Assembly: GCA_031255815.1 (NCBI GenBank)
Contig: JAIRRU010000125.1
Coordinates: forward strand, 1 to 5,909
Reading direction: 5' to 3'
Length of the DNA stretch: 5,909 nt
From: Treponema sp.
GTDB taxonomy: Bacteria > Spirochaetota > Spirochaetia > Treponematales > Breznakiellaceae
Shown here: in pieces, positions 1 through 5,891 of the stretch
How the letters are laid out: each line of letters starts with the position of its first letter
How positions within the stretch are numbered: position 1 is the first letter of the stretch
Translations under genes and position numbers: made by a program
The notes under the pieces: model-generated
The model's input: the letters and a program-made list of their open reading frames with translations, nothing else
What the model was told of the DNA's origin: nothing
Database searches by the model: none

Positions 1-14
1 AGTAAGATAAACTT

Positions 15-671
15 ATGAAACAGTCTGTTTGGATTTTGGCGCTTCCCCTGCTTTTCGCGCTGTCCTGCGCGACAGAGCAGGCCGCGGTTCCGGAGGATCC
101 CCCGCCCCAGAGCCCGGCGGAAACGGCCCCCGTCATCATGACGGAACCGGTTCGGGCGGAGCCGATCCAGGAAGAAGCGGTCAAAGAAGAACCTCAAGAG
201 GAGCCTGAGGAGAAGCTTGCGGAAAAGCCCTTCGATCCCACAGGCGTTTCCCAGGAGGAATACGACACGGCAATCCAGGACATTCAGGGAATGATCCTTA
301 AGCTGAACGACATTGTCCGGGAAAAAAACTTTAAAGCGTGGATGTCTTACCTGGCCGACTCGTCTATAGCGAAAATCAACTCCCGGGAATTTCTTGATGA
401 AAAGGCGAACGATCTTTACCGAAAGAATATGTCCAACGCCGCGGTTCGCGGGCAGGATGTTTCCCGGGTCAGGAAGATAAATTTCCGCAATCCCCAGGAT
501 TACTTCAACTACGTGGTCGTTCCCTCCCACGCCAACGACCATGTGGACGAAATCGCCTTTAACTCCCAGACCCAGGTAACCGCCTATATCCGTGACGAGA
601 AGGGACAGCGGCTTATCCTTTACGATTTGGAGCATATAGACGGCCAGTGGAGAATTATTATTGTAAGCTGA
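15..671 (+). CDS. Probable exported lipoprotein, function unknown
   Basis: A 218-residue protein of unrecognised family. The N-terminus has one Lys, a hydrophobic core (residues 5-16) and the sequence FALSC, with Cys18 the likely lipidated residue. The -3 position is Ala rather than Leu, which fits the relaxed lipobox of spirochaetes better than the strict E. coli rule. Residues 19-72 are a low-complexity linker rich in Pro and Glu, probably a spacer from the membrane. Residues 73-218 form a compact alpha/beta-looking domain ending in DGQWRIIIVS. That ending resembles the last strand of NTF2-like or DUF4878-like domains, but the similarity is by eye only. The ATG is the first after an in-frame TAA at 3-5. 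Only 14 bases precede it and no clear Shine-Dalgarno sequence is seen. It is probably anchored in the periplasm or outer membrane. The gene is certain, the lipoprotein call is good, and the function is unknown. Confidence 0.85.
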   Translation: MKQSVWILALPLLFALSCATEQAAVPEDPPPQSPAETAPVIMTEPVRAEPIQEEAVKEEPQEEPEEKLAEKPFDPTGVSQEEYDTAIQDIQGMILKLNDIVREKNFKAWMSYLADSSIAKINSREFLDEKANDLYRKNMSNAAVRGQDVSRVRKINFRNPQDYFNYVVVPSHANDHVDEIAFNSQTQVTAYIRDEKGQRLILYDLEHIDGQWRIIIVS

Positions 672-714
672 AGCCGTTCAGAAATTTTAATTTTTAGAAC
701 AGCTTCTTTAATAT
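670..714 (+). terminator. Imperfect hairpin overlapping the lipoprotein stop codon, probable terminator
   Basis: Bases 670-684 (GAAGCCGTTCAGAAA) pair with 692-706 (TTTTAGAACAGCTTC), with two mismatches and one G-T pair. The AT-rich loop is 685-691 and TTTAATAT follows. The stem starts inside the TGA stop codon of the lipoprotein gene. Position and trailing T/A tract fit a weak intrinsic terminator. Its arms resemble the perfect palindrome at 5775-5804, so it may also be a diverged copy of a dispersed repeat. Confidence 0.5.
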
Positions 715-726
715 AGAGAGGAGAAA

Positions 727-747
727 CCGGGCCTTGGACAGGCCCGG
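727..747. other. Perfect 8-bp GC-rich hairpin in the leader of the HEAT-repeat gene
   Basis: CCGGGCCT (727-734) and AGGCCCGG (740-747) pair perfectly around the 5-base loop TGGAC. On the + strand no T-run follows (CAAGTTAAAAAAG), so it is not a normal intrinsic terminator in that direction. On the - strand only TTTCTCC follows. It lies 27 bases upstream of the Shine-Dalgarno sequence of the gene at 790, so it may be a leader structure, an attenuation or processing element, or a weak terminator. The structure is clear and the role is not. Confidence 0.45.
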
Positions 748-789
748 CAAGTTAAAAAAGATAAAATCCAGGAGAAGGAGTAAAGATTC

Positions 790-1512
790 ATGAAAATCGC
801 GAGATGTTTTGTTGTGTTTTGCCTTTTGTTTGCCTGCGTTACAGCTTCGATGATGGGGCAGAACGCCGATCAGTCCGGGCGGGAAATGACGGTAGAACAG
901 TCTTACCTCCAGGAGTCGGTGGAGATGATGATTATCCGGGAGCAGAGCCGCACCGACAGCCGGGATCAGAAGCTGATCGCCCTGGAGTACATCGGTGAAG
1001 CAATCGGCCGGGGCAACGCGGCCGGGGAAGTGCGCTCCGCCCTGGAATTTCTTTCCCTTGAGGGAACGGTAAACCAGGCCCGGGAAAACGGGCGTCTGGT
1101 CAACAATTATCCCGATGTCAGGGCCCGGGCCGCCGCCTATCTGGGAGAGCTGGGCAGCCCGGAGGCGAAAGACACCCTGATAAAGATCGTCATGGCCGAC
1201 ACGGAGCCGATGGTGCTTACCGAAGCGATAAAATCTCTGGCGAAAATCGGGATCAACGAAAACGAGGAGACGGTAAACGCCATCGCCTGGATCGTGTCCC
1301 GTTACGATGTCCTTAACCCGGATAACCTTCTGGCCCTTTCGGCCATTGAAGCCTTTGAGAAAATAGCCGAAAAGAACGGCGGGATTAAAGATCCCAATGC
1401 CATCCGGATGCTTATACGTATCGCCGACGGCCGTTACATTTCCCCGGTAAGGGATCGGGCAAAACAGGCTTTGGCCCAGTTCACCGGCCACGCCAGCCAG
1501 AAAAAACGGTAA
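790..1512 (+). CDS. Exported HEAT-repeat protein
   Basis: A 240-residue protein. The N-terminus is a signal peptide: Lys2 and Arg5, a hydrophobic stretch over residues 7-18, then a polar mature region from about residue 20. Cleavage could be signal peptidase I type (after VTA, residue 19). Alternatively LFAC could be a relaxed lipobox with Cys16 lipidated, and the sequence alone does not decide. The rest is almost wholly helical, with repeated helix pairs typical of HEAT/armadillo-type repeats at about 58-92, 109-136, 140-172, 178-197 and 217-231. The clearest is DVRARAAAYLGELGSPEAKD (109-128), with the usual Arg-Ala-x-Ala-Tyr-Leu-Gly pattern. Such repeats are protein-binding scaffolds with no catalytic residues expected, so it probably binds a periplasmic or envelope partner. 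AAGGAG (775-780) lies nine bases before the ATG and fixes the start. It shares orientation with the upstream lipoprotein gene but is separated by two hairpins, so co-transcription is uncertain. Confidence 0.88.
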   Translation: MKIARCFVVFCLLFACVTASMMGQNADQSGREMTVEQSYLQESVEMMIIREQSRTDSRDQKLIALEYIGEAIGRGNAAGEVRSALEFLSLEGTVNQARENGRLVNNYPDVRARAAAYLGELGSPEAKDTLIKIVMADTEPMVLTEAIKSLAKIGINENEETVNAIAWIVSRYDVLNPDNLLALSAIEAFEKIAEKNGGIKDPNAIRMLIRIADGRYISPVRDRAKQALAQFTGHASQKKR

Positions 1513-1519
1513 CCAGGTA

Positions 1520-1551
1520 AAAAGCGGGACTGCCGGAGCCGTCCCGCTTTT
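1520..1551 (+). terminator. Intrinsic terminator of the HEAT-repeat gene, possibly bidirectional
   Basis: AAAAGCGGGAC (1520-1530) pairs perfectly with GTCCCGCTTTT (1541-1551), an 11-bp stem with a 10-base loop, starting eight bases after the stop codon. On the + strand the T4 tract closes the stem. Read on the - strand the stem is followed by five T residues, so it could also stop transcripts arriving from the right. It separates the HEAT gene from the PHP gene. Confidence 0.8.
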
Positions 1552-1583
1552 ACATACCGGAAACGAAGCCCCCCTGCAAATTT

Positions 1584-1597
1584 TAAACCCGGTTTTA
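1584..1597. promoter_or_regulatory. Palindrome TAAACCCGGTTTTA just before the PHP gene, possible operator
   Basis: TAAACCCGGTTTTA is a near-perfect inverted repeat ending two bases before the ATG at 1600. Its arms, TAAACCC and GGTTTTA, match those of the longer inverted repeat at 5632-5656 upstream of the epimerase-regulator operon. Any protein bound here would cover the start region of the PHP gene. The shared arms are seen directly. The operator role is an inference, and a short AT/GC palindrome can occur by chance. Confidence 0.3.
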
Positions 1598-1599
1598 CC

Positions 1600-2499
1600 A
1601 TGAAAATACAAAACCCTTATAAAGCGGGCGGCGTCTGGCTGAAAGGCAACTTGCACACCCATACAAACGCGAGCCCCTGCGGTCATTACCCCCTGGAAGA
1701 GATTGCGGCCACCTACAGCGACCGGATCATGAAATACGATTTTCTCGCCGTTACCGATCACCTGCTTATAACCGACGTGTCGGCGGTGCAGGGGATGAAC
1801 GGCCTGGTGGTCTTTAGCGGGGCGGAATTCAAGAAGGAAGCCCGGCAGACCCTGGGCATCAACATCAGTTCCTATGACGACGACGGGTTTGACAAGACAA
1901 ACCACCAGCGGATCTTTGACGAGGTCAGGCGCCAGGGGGGGATCAGCATTATCTGCCACCCCCATCTCTACGAGGAAGGGTACTGGCCCCTGGAACGGCT
2001 CCTGGAGCTTACAGGCTACACGGCCCTGGAAATATACAACCACAACGTAAAGATGAACAATGCCGGGCGGGCAGTAGCCACGGATCTCTGGGACGCCCTT
2101 TTAAGCGCCGGCCGCCGGGTTTGGGGCATCGCCTCCGATGATTTTCACCACCGTTCGCGTTACGGCGGCGGCTTCATCGCAGCCCTGGGGGAGGAAAAGT
2201 CCGCCTCCGCCATCCTCGGCGCCCTTGAGAAGGGGGCCTTCTACGCGTCCTCGGGCATTGTCCTTAAGGACATCGGGGTAAAGGGCGGGAGCATCTCCCT
2301 TACCGCGGCTTCCGGGCGGGTAAAGGGTACGGTCTTCCGCTTTATCGGGAAAGACGGAAAGCTCCTTAAAGAGGAAAGGGCGGCGGAGCCGGAAGCGGCG
2401 GCCAGCTATACGCCCCGGGGCGACGAAAGCTACGTCAGGGTAGAGGCCTGCCGGGAAGACGGGGCCCGGGCCTGGACTCAGCCGTTTTGGATAGAGTAG
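1600..2499 (+). CDS. PHP-domain metal-dependent phosphoesterase
   Basis: A 299-residue cytoplasmic protein with the polymerase-and-histidinol-phosphatase (PHP) fold, a metal-dependent hydrolase of phosphate esters. The family's metal-binding motifs are all present in order: GNLHTHT (His19, His21), VTDH (Asp53, His54), GAEF (Glu76), CHPH (His120, His122), EIYNH (Glu144, His148) and SDDFHH (Asp180, Asp181, His183). The PHP part spans about residues 12-215. Residues 220-299 look like a small beta-rich tail (LKDIGVKGG, GTVFRFIGKDG, SYVRVEACREDG) seen in stand-alone PHP proteins. There is no signal peptide. Substrate cannot be read from sequence; histidinol phosphate, other sugar phosphates and nucleotides are family possibilities. 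The start fits the family, whose proteins begin shortly before the first HxH, but there is no purine-rich ribosome site before the ATG. The last 22 bases overlap the 3' end of the converging regulator gene. Confidence 0.9.
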   Translation: MKIQNPYKAGGVWLKGNLHTHTNASPCGHYPLEEIAATYSDRIMKYDFLAVTDHLLITDVSAVQGMNGLVVFSGAEFKKEARQTLGINISSYDDDGFDKTNHQRIFDEVRRQGGISIICHPHLYEEGYWPLERLLELTGYTALEIYNHNVKMNNAGRAVATDLWDALLSAGRRVWGIASDDFHHRSRYGGGFIAALGEEKSASAILGALEKGAFYASSGIVLKDIGVKGGSISLTAASGRVKGTVFRFIGKDGKLLKEERAAEPEAAASYTPRGDESYVRVEACREDGARAWTQPFWIE

Positions 2500-4799
2500 G
2501 CGCTTTCCCCGGATTTTTTCCGGCGGCTCAGCCGGTATTCGCCGGGCGTTTGGCCTTCCATCCCCTTGAATTTCTTGATAAAGCTTGAAGTCTGAAAATA
2601 TCCCAGCTGCCCCGCAATCTCGTTTACCGGCATTCCGGTAAGGCTGAGCAGTTCCTTCGCGTAGCCGATTCTGAGGGCGCTGATATAGGCGGCAATACTT
2701 TCACCCGTGGAGGACTTGAACTGGTGGCTCAGGTTTGAGACGGAAAGGCCGAACTGATCCGCTACGGTCTGGACGCAAAAACCGCTGTCCCGGTAATGCT
2801 CCTCAATGTATTTAAGGGTACTGTTCCGGTTTGCCTTGACCCCCGCATCACGGGTAATGGCCCGCATGGCCTCCCGGGAGAGGGAGACAACGATGTCTAT
2901 CAAATTTTCTACCGGGTGATCCGAATTTTCCAGAAAGAGACGCTGGTGTTTCTTGATAATGCCTACCGCGACGGCGTTCTTTGTCTTGTAAATTTCCCTG
3001 ATAAAGATGTTGATGATGTCGTAGCAGAGGCACACGGCAAAAAAGTAACTGGTATGCTTGTTCTTTACCGTGTCTATCAGCTCCGATACGATAAAGTCTA
3101 CCTTGGTCGCCTTTTTTTCCCCGATGGCGTCTTCCAGGGTGTTCAGCTCCACCCGCAGGTAGGGATAATCGGGAATTTCCTCCGGAATCATCTCCTGGAA
3201 GCCCAGGGTCTTCCGGGCGTTCTGCCGGATCCGGTAACGCAGGGCCAGCCTGGCCTGAAAGTAGGAACGGGAGATGTCTTCTATGCGTTCCACACGGTCC
3301 CCGTAAGTCGCGCTGATCTCCAGAGCGGCTTCCCTGCCGGCCTCGCCGCAGATGTTCTCCAGAATTTCCCGCAGGCCGGGGGCCTCCCCGCGGCAGACAA
3401 AGATCCCGATGAAACTGTTCTTTTCAAGATAATCCAGCAGGTAGACTGTAAAAGGACAGGAGAAAAGGTGTTTCCCCAGGAGCCGCCCGAATTCTTCCCT
3501 GGGGATAAGCCGCTCCCCCTCAAGCCGGAATATCGCCACCGTATACCAGCCTCCGCCGGCGTCAATACCGGCCTTCTGGAGCAGCAGCGGATTCGCCTGG
3601 GCGCTTCCCTTGAGCAGGCGGAACAGTATTTCGTCCCGGAGGTACCTTTTGTTCCTGTCCTCCAGGGCCTGGTTGGTTCTGGTGATCTTCTCCAGGGTTT
3701 CCTGTATCAGATCGATATCGCTCAGAGCCCCCACCCCCCCGGAGAGTACAGCGCCCTGCTCCCGGGAATACCGGATGATCCGCTGGATGGGCTTGTAGTT
3801 GCAGCGCATCAGAAAGAATATCAGGAAGGAACCGGAGATCATGATCAAAAGGAGGATGCAGAAAAAGACGGTGGTATGTTTATTCACCGCCCCGGAAAGT
3901 TCCCGCCGGGGAATCAGGGACAGGTAGCTCAGTTTGTTTTGGGGGGATGTCCAGAGGGCGCAAAAGTATTCTTCCCCCTCAAGCCGTAGCGTGGCCGCGC
4001 CGTCCGTCCGGAACCCCCGTTTGTCCAGAAATTGCCGGATAAGCCCCTCGCGGGAGGGATCGAGGGCGTAGATAATCCGCCCCGTCTGGTCGATAAGCGC
4101 CGCGTTGGAAGGGCGGTAGGGGATAAGGGCCTCCAGGGGGCGTTCAAAGATGTCCTTCCGGACGAGGATGGCCAGCACCCCCTTGGAGTGGGTAAGGGAA
4201 TTGGGGTAAGCGGTAACGCAGGTAAGCAGGGAACGATCCTGATTGAACAGGTTCACGGTGGTTTCGGGTATCCAGAGCCGGCCCGCGGCCCGGGAAAGGG
4301 TCTCCGGCAGAAAACCGTCTTCCAGTTCCGGATAAACCGGCCCGTAGCGGGAAAAACTTTCCAGGGAAAGAAAGTAGGAAGGGCTGTAGAAATAAGGCGA
4401 ATCCCGGTTAAAAAACCAGATGTCGAAGATAAATTCGTTGGTGCTGGAGTAGAAACTCAGCAGTTCCCGGGCGGAAAAGTAGGACAGTATCCGGGGCTTA
4501 TCCTCAAAGCTGCTGTCGGAAAACTGCCGGGAAGAGAGGATCTGGGAACTTATGGAGTAGAGGTTATTTATCTGCAGATCGATTGTGGCGTAGGCGTTGT
4601 AGAGATTCTCCTCCGTCTTTTCCCCAAGCTGGCGGGAGTAGGCGGAGAGAAAGATGGTTTTGTAGAGAACGCTGAAAAGCGCCGCCGGGAGGATCAGGCA
4701 GAGGATATACGAAAAAAGATAGTTGGTAAAAGAACGCCGGAATATTCCGCCAAACCGTGAGGCGGAAAGGCTCTTCCGGAATATCCGGCTAGCAGGCAC
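2478..4799 (-). CDS. Membrane-spanning AraC-family transcriptional regulator
   Basis: A 773-residue one-component regulator. Residues 28-53 and 309-332 are hydrophobic membrane segments. Between them, 54-308 should face outside the cytoplasm and act as the ligand sensor, resembling the Cache-type region of such proteins. The segment after the second helix (NYKPIQRI, 334-341) is the usual short juxtamembrane linker. Residues about 415-525 resemble the degenerate GGDEF-like region of YesN-type regulators, including EDISRSYFQARLAL (507-520). The AraC DNA-binding domain is at about 656-757, with first helix-turn-helix 674-695, second 723-745, and the closing GQTPGEYR. There is no receiver domain, so sensing and DNA binding are in one chain. 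The start is GTG at 4797-4799, with GGAAAG eight bases upstream. No other start codon precedes the first membrane segment. It overlaps the stop of the upstream epimerase gene by 11 bases, suggesting translational coupling. The ligand is unknown, probably a sugar. Confidence 0.9.
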   Translation of the reverse strand: MPASRIFRKSLSASRFGGIFRRSFTNYLFSYILCLILPAALFSVLYKTIFLSAYSRQLGEKTEENLYNAYATIDLQINNLYSISSQILSSRQFSDSSFEDKPRILSYFSARELLSFYSSTNEFIFDIWFFNRDSPYFYSPSYFLSLESFSRYGPVYPELEDGFLPETLSRAAGRLWIPETTVNLFNQDRSLLTCVTAYPNSLTHSKGVLAILVRKDIFERPLEALIPYRPSNAALIDQTGRIIYALDPSREGLIRQFLDKRGFRTDGAATLRLEGEEYFCALWTSPQNKLSYLSLIPRRELSGAVNKHTTVFFCILLLIMISGSFLIFFLMRCNYKPIQRIIRYSREQGAVLSGGVGALSDIDLIQETLEKITRTNQALEDRNKRYLRDEILFRLLKGSAQANPLLLQKAGIDAGGGWYTVAIFRLEGERLIPREEFGRLLGKHLFSCPFTVYLLDYLEKNSFIGIFVCRGEAPGLREILENICGEAGREAALEISATYGDRVERIEDISRSYFQARLALRYRIRQNARKTLGFQEMIPEEIPDYPYLRVELNTLEDAIGEKKATKVDFIVSELIDTVKNKHTSYFFAVCLCYDIINIFIREIYKTKNAVAVGIIKKHQRLFLENSDHPVENLIDIVVSLSREAMRAITRDAGVKANRNSTLKYIEEHYRDSGFCVQTVADQFGLSVSNLSHQFKSSTGESIAAYISALRIGYAKELLSLTGMPVNEIAGQLGYFQTSSFIKKFKGMEGQTPGEYRLSRRKKSGESAYSIQNG

Positions 4800-5610
4800 G
4801 AGTCAGGCTTTCCAGATACGCCGCCAGCCCCCGCACATAGTCCAGTTTCAGCCGCAGCACTTCCAGGGGCACGTTTCCGGTGGTTCCGGGGATCTCAAAG
4901 TTAAACAAACCCTCATAGCCGCTTCCGCCAAGGGCCCCCATGAATTCCGCCCAGGGTACCGTTCCCCTGCCGAAGTAAGGCATAAAATGCTGATCGTAGT
5001 AGCCCTCGTTGTCGGCGATATGGAGGGCATGGAGCAGGGTACCCGCCTCCGCGACAAAGGCGGCGGGATTGCCCCCCGCAAGGTTAAGGTGCCCCGTGTC
5101 CAGGCAGATCCCCATGTTATCTTCCCCGGCATAGGCGATAAGGCCCAGGAGGAGCTTGGCGTCCCGATCCCGGAGGAGGTTCTCCAGGCAGATCCGCATG
5201 TCCGTTCCGGCGATGATCTTCTTCAGCTCCTTAAGGGCTTCCCCGCGTTTTTCCAGCAGCAGGGCCGGCGGCATATTTACGGCAGGGCTTTTCCCGTAGT
5301 GGAGGACGCAGTTCTTTATACCGACGGCGTTGAACAGTTCCAGCCACACTTTAAGGCCCTCCAGATCCGCGGAATTGAGGATGTCGGCGCCCAGGTTGAG
5401 GTGGCCCTGGAGGACGGCGATCCCCAGATCCTCGGCGCGCTTACGGTACGCCGCCCCGGTTGGCGCGGGCTTCCCCCGCTTAAGGAGGATCTCCCCGTCT
5501 TCGGTAGAAAATTCCAGATAGCGGAAACCGCTCCGGGAAAACTCCGCCAGCCGATCCTCCGGCTCCAGTTCCCTAAAGTAACACGACCACACGCTGATTT
5601 TCAGTTCCAT
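4789..5610 (-). CDS. Sugar phosphate isomerase/epimerase (xylose isomerase-like TIM barrel)
   Basis: A 273-residue cytoplasmic enzyme of the AP-endonuclease-2/xylose-isomerase-like TIM barrel family. Members isomerise or epimerise sugars and inositol derivatives using a divalent metal. Barrel strands with conserved residues appear in order: RYLEF (Glu33), LQGHLN (His70), CVLHYG (His104), ICLEN (Glu143), ICLDTGHLN (Asp171, His174), LHALHIAD (His197), the loop DQHFMPYFGRGTVPW (206-220) and FNFEI (Glu239). Glu143, Asp171, His197 and Glu239 match the metal-binding Glu-Asp-His-Glu set of D-tagatose 3-epimerase-type enzymes, and length and spacing are normal. The exact substrate cannot be deduced. 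ATG at 5608-5610 is chosen because GGAGG lies five bases upstream and MELKISVWS begins the first strand. An in-frame TTG at 5641-5643 would add 11 residues but lies in a hairpin with no ribosome site. First gene of a two-gene operon with the AraC regulator. Confidence 0.88.
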   Translation of the reverse strand: MELKISVWSCYFRELEPEDRLAEFSRSGFRYLEFSTEDGEILLKRGKPAPTGAAYRKRAEDLGIAVLQGHLNLGADILNSADLEGLKVWLELFNAVGIKNCVLHYGKSPAVNMPPALLLEKRGEALKELKKIIAGTDMRICLENLLRDRDAKLLLGLIAYAGEDNMGICLDTGHLNLAGGNPAAFVAEAGTLLHALHIADNEGYYDQHFMPYFGRGTVPWAEFMGALGGSGYEGLFNFEIPGTTGNVPLEVLRLKLDYVRGLAAYLESLTRAC

Positions 5611-5615
5611 GCTTT

Positions 5616-5620
5616 CCTCC
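5616..5620 (-). promoter_or_regulatory. Ribosome binding site of the epimerase gene
   Basis: On the - strand GGAGG lies five bases before the ATG at 5608-5610 and is followed by AAAGC. It is a near-ideal Shine-Dalgarno sequence and decides the start in favour of this ATG over the upstream in-frame TTG. Confidence 0.8.
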
Positions 5621-5631
5621 GGATGAATAGA

Positions 5632-5656
5632 GCTAAAACCCAAGCGGGGTTTTAGC
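5632..5656. promoter_or_regulatory. Perfect 10-bp inverted repeat in the leader of the epimerase operon
   Basis: GCTAAAACCC (5632-5641) and GGGTTTTAGC (5647-5656) are perfect inverted arms around AAGCG. The repeat lies just downstream of the predicted transcription start and 11 bases upstream of the Shine-Dalgarno sequence. It could be a DNA operator for a dimeric regulator or an mRNA hairpin affecting translation or stability. It is not followed by a T-run on the - strand (TCTATTC), so it is unlikely to be a terminator. Similar half-sites occur at 5698-5707 and 1584-1597. Confidence 0.6.
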
Positions 5657-5664
5657 GATGTTCT

Positions 5665-5693
5665 ATTATTGATCCCGCCCGGGGAAAACGCAA
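5665..5693 (-). promoter_or_regulatory. Predicted sigma-70-type promoter of the epimerase-regulator operon
   Basis: On the - strand TTGCGT (5693-5688) and AATAAT (5670-5665) are separated by exactly 17 bases. The -10 matches consensus at five of six positions and the -35 at three of six. Transcription would start near 5658, giving a leader of about 48 bases that contains the inverted repeat at 5632-5656. The weak -35 would fit a promoter that needs an activator. Prediction by eye only. Confidence 0.45.
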
Positions 5694-5697
5694 TATA

Positions 5698-5707
5698 CGG
5701 GGTTTAG
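5698..5707 (-). promoter_or_regulatory. Half-site-like CTAAACCCCG upstream of the -35, possible activator site
   Basis: Read on the - strand this is CTAAACCCCG, one base different (a missing A) from CTAAAACCCCG at 5655-5645 in the leader repeat and in the same orientation. The two are 53 bases apart, about five helical turns. This copy lies directly upstream of the predicted -35, where AraC-family activators often bind. The repeat is seen directly; the binding role is inferred. Confidence 0.3.
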
Positions 5708-5774
5708 TTAATATTTGATCGGAAATAGTGAAAATTTGAATGCCGGCGCCGGAATACCGGAGATCGGGAATAAA

Positions 5775-5804
5775 GCTGTTCAGAAACTTCAGTTTCTGAA
5801 CAGC
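5775..5804. repeat. Perfect 14-bp palindrome, possible dispersed repeat or terminator
   Basis: GCTGTTCAGAAACT (5775-5788) and AGTTTCTGAACAGC (5791-5804) pair perfectly around TC. On the - strand the stem is followed by TTTATT, so it could terminate a - strand transcript arriving from beyond the right edge. On the + strand it is followed by AAGCGCTT, with no T-run. A diverged relative in the opposite orientation overlaps the end of the lipoprotein gene (670-706), pointing to a repeat family. Confidence 0.6.
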
Positions 5805-5842
5805 AAGCGCTTAACAACGGCAAAACGCGGAACATTCTGCAG

Positions 5843-5891
5843 GACTTGTTCGGGAACCCAACCGGGTTCTCGAACAAGTCTATTATTTTTT
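5843..5891 (+). terminator. Long 17-bp hairpin with T-run, terminator-like, no + strand gene before it
   Basis: GACTTGTTCGGGAACCC (5843-5859) pairs with GGGTTCTCGAACAAGTC (5864-5880) over 17 positions with a single G-T pair and the loop AACC. TATTATTTTTT follows (5881-5891). The form is a strong intrinsic terminator reading to the right, yet the 230 bases before it contain no + strand gene. It may end a small RNA, stop read-through, or be a palindromic repeat that resembles a terminator. Its arms share TGTTC, a purine, G, a purine, AAC with the palindrome at 5775-5804. Confidence 0.6.

Noticed and set aside
694..2043. A 449-codon open frame on the - strand across the HEAT and PHP genes
   Set aside because: It is antisense to two well-supported genes with clear family motifs, its translation shows no recognisable domain, and long antisense frames are expected in GC-rich coding DNA.
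2796..3989. A 397-codon + strand frame inside the AraC regulator gene
   Set aside because: Antisense shadow of a gene with intact domains. Its translation is a compositionally odd, domain-free sequence.
4737..4788. Palindromes CCGGAATATTCCG and CCGGAATATCCGG, with a similar CCGGAATACCGG at 5749-5760
   Set aside because: The first two lie in coding sequence and encode the repeated Ile-Phe-Arg of the regulator's N-terminus. With this base composition such short palindromes are expected, and I see no consistent position relative to genes.
5611..5643. Upstream TTG start adding 11 residues to the epimerase
   Set aside because: The TTG lies in the loop of the leader inverted repeat with no ribosome site, while the ATG at 5608-5610 has GGAGG five bases upstream and matches the family's N-terminus.
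4723..5655. A 310-codon + strand frame covering the epimerase gene
   Set aside because: Antisense shadow. The - strand frame has all epimerase active-site residues and a strong ribosome site, whereas this one has no recognisable domain.
5705..5836. A frame of about 43 codons on the - strand starting with ATG near 5836
   Set aside because: No ribosome site, runs through the 5775-5804 palindrome, and its translation has no features of a real protein.
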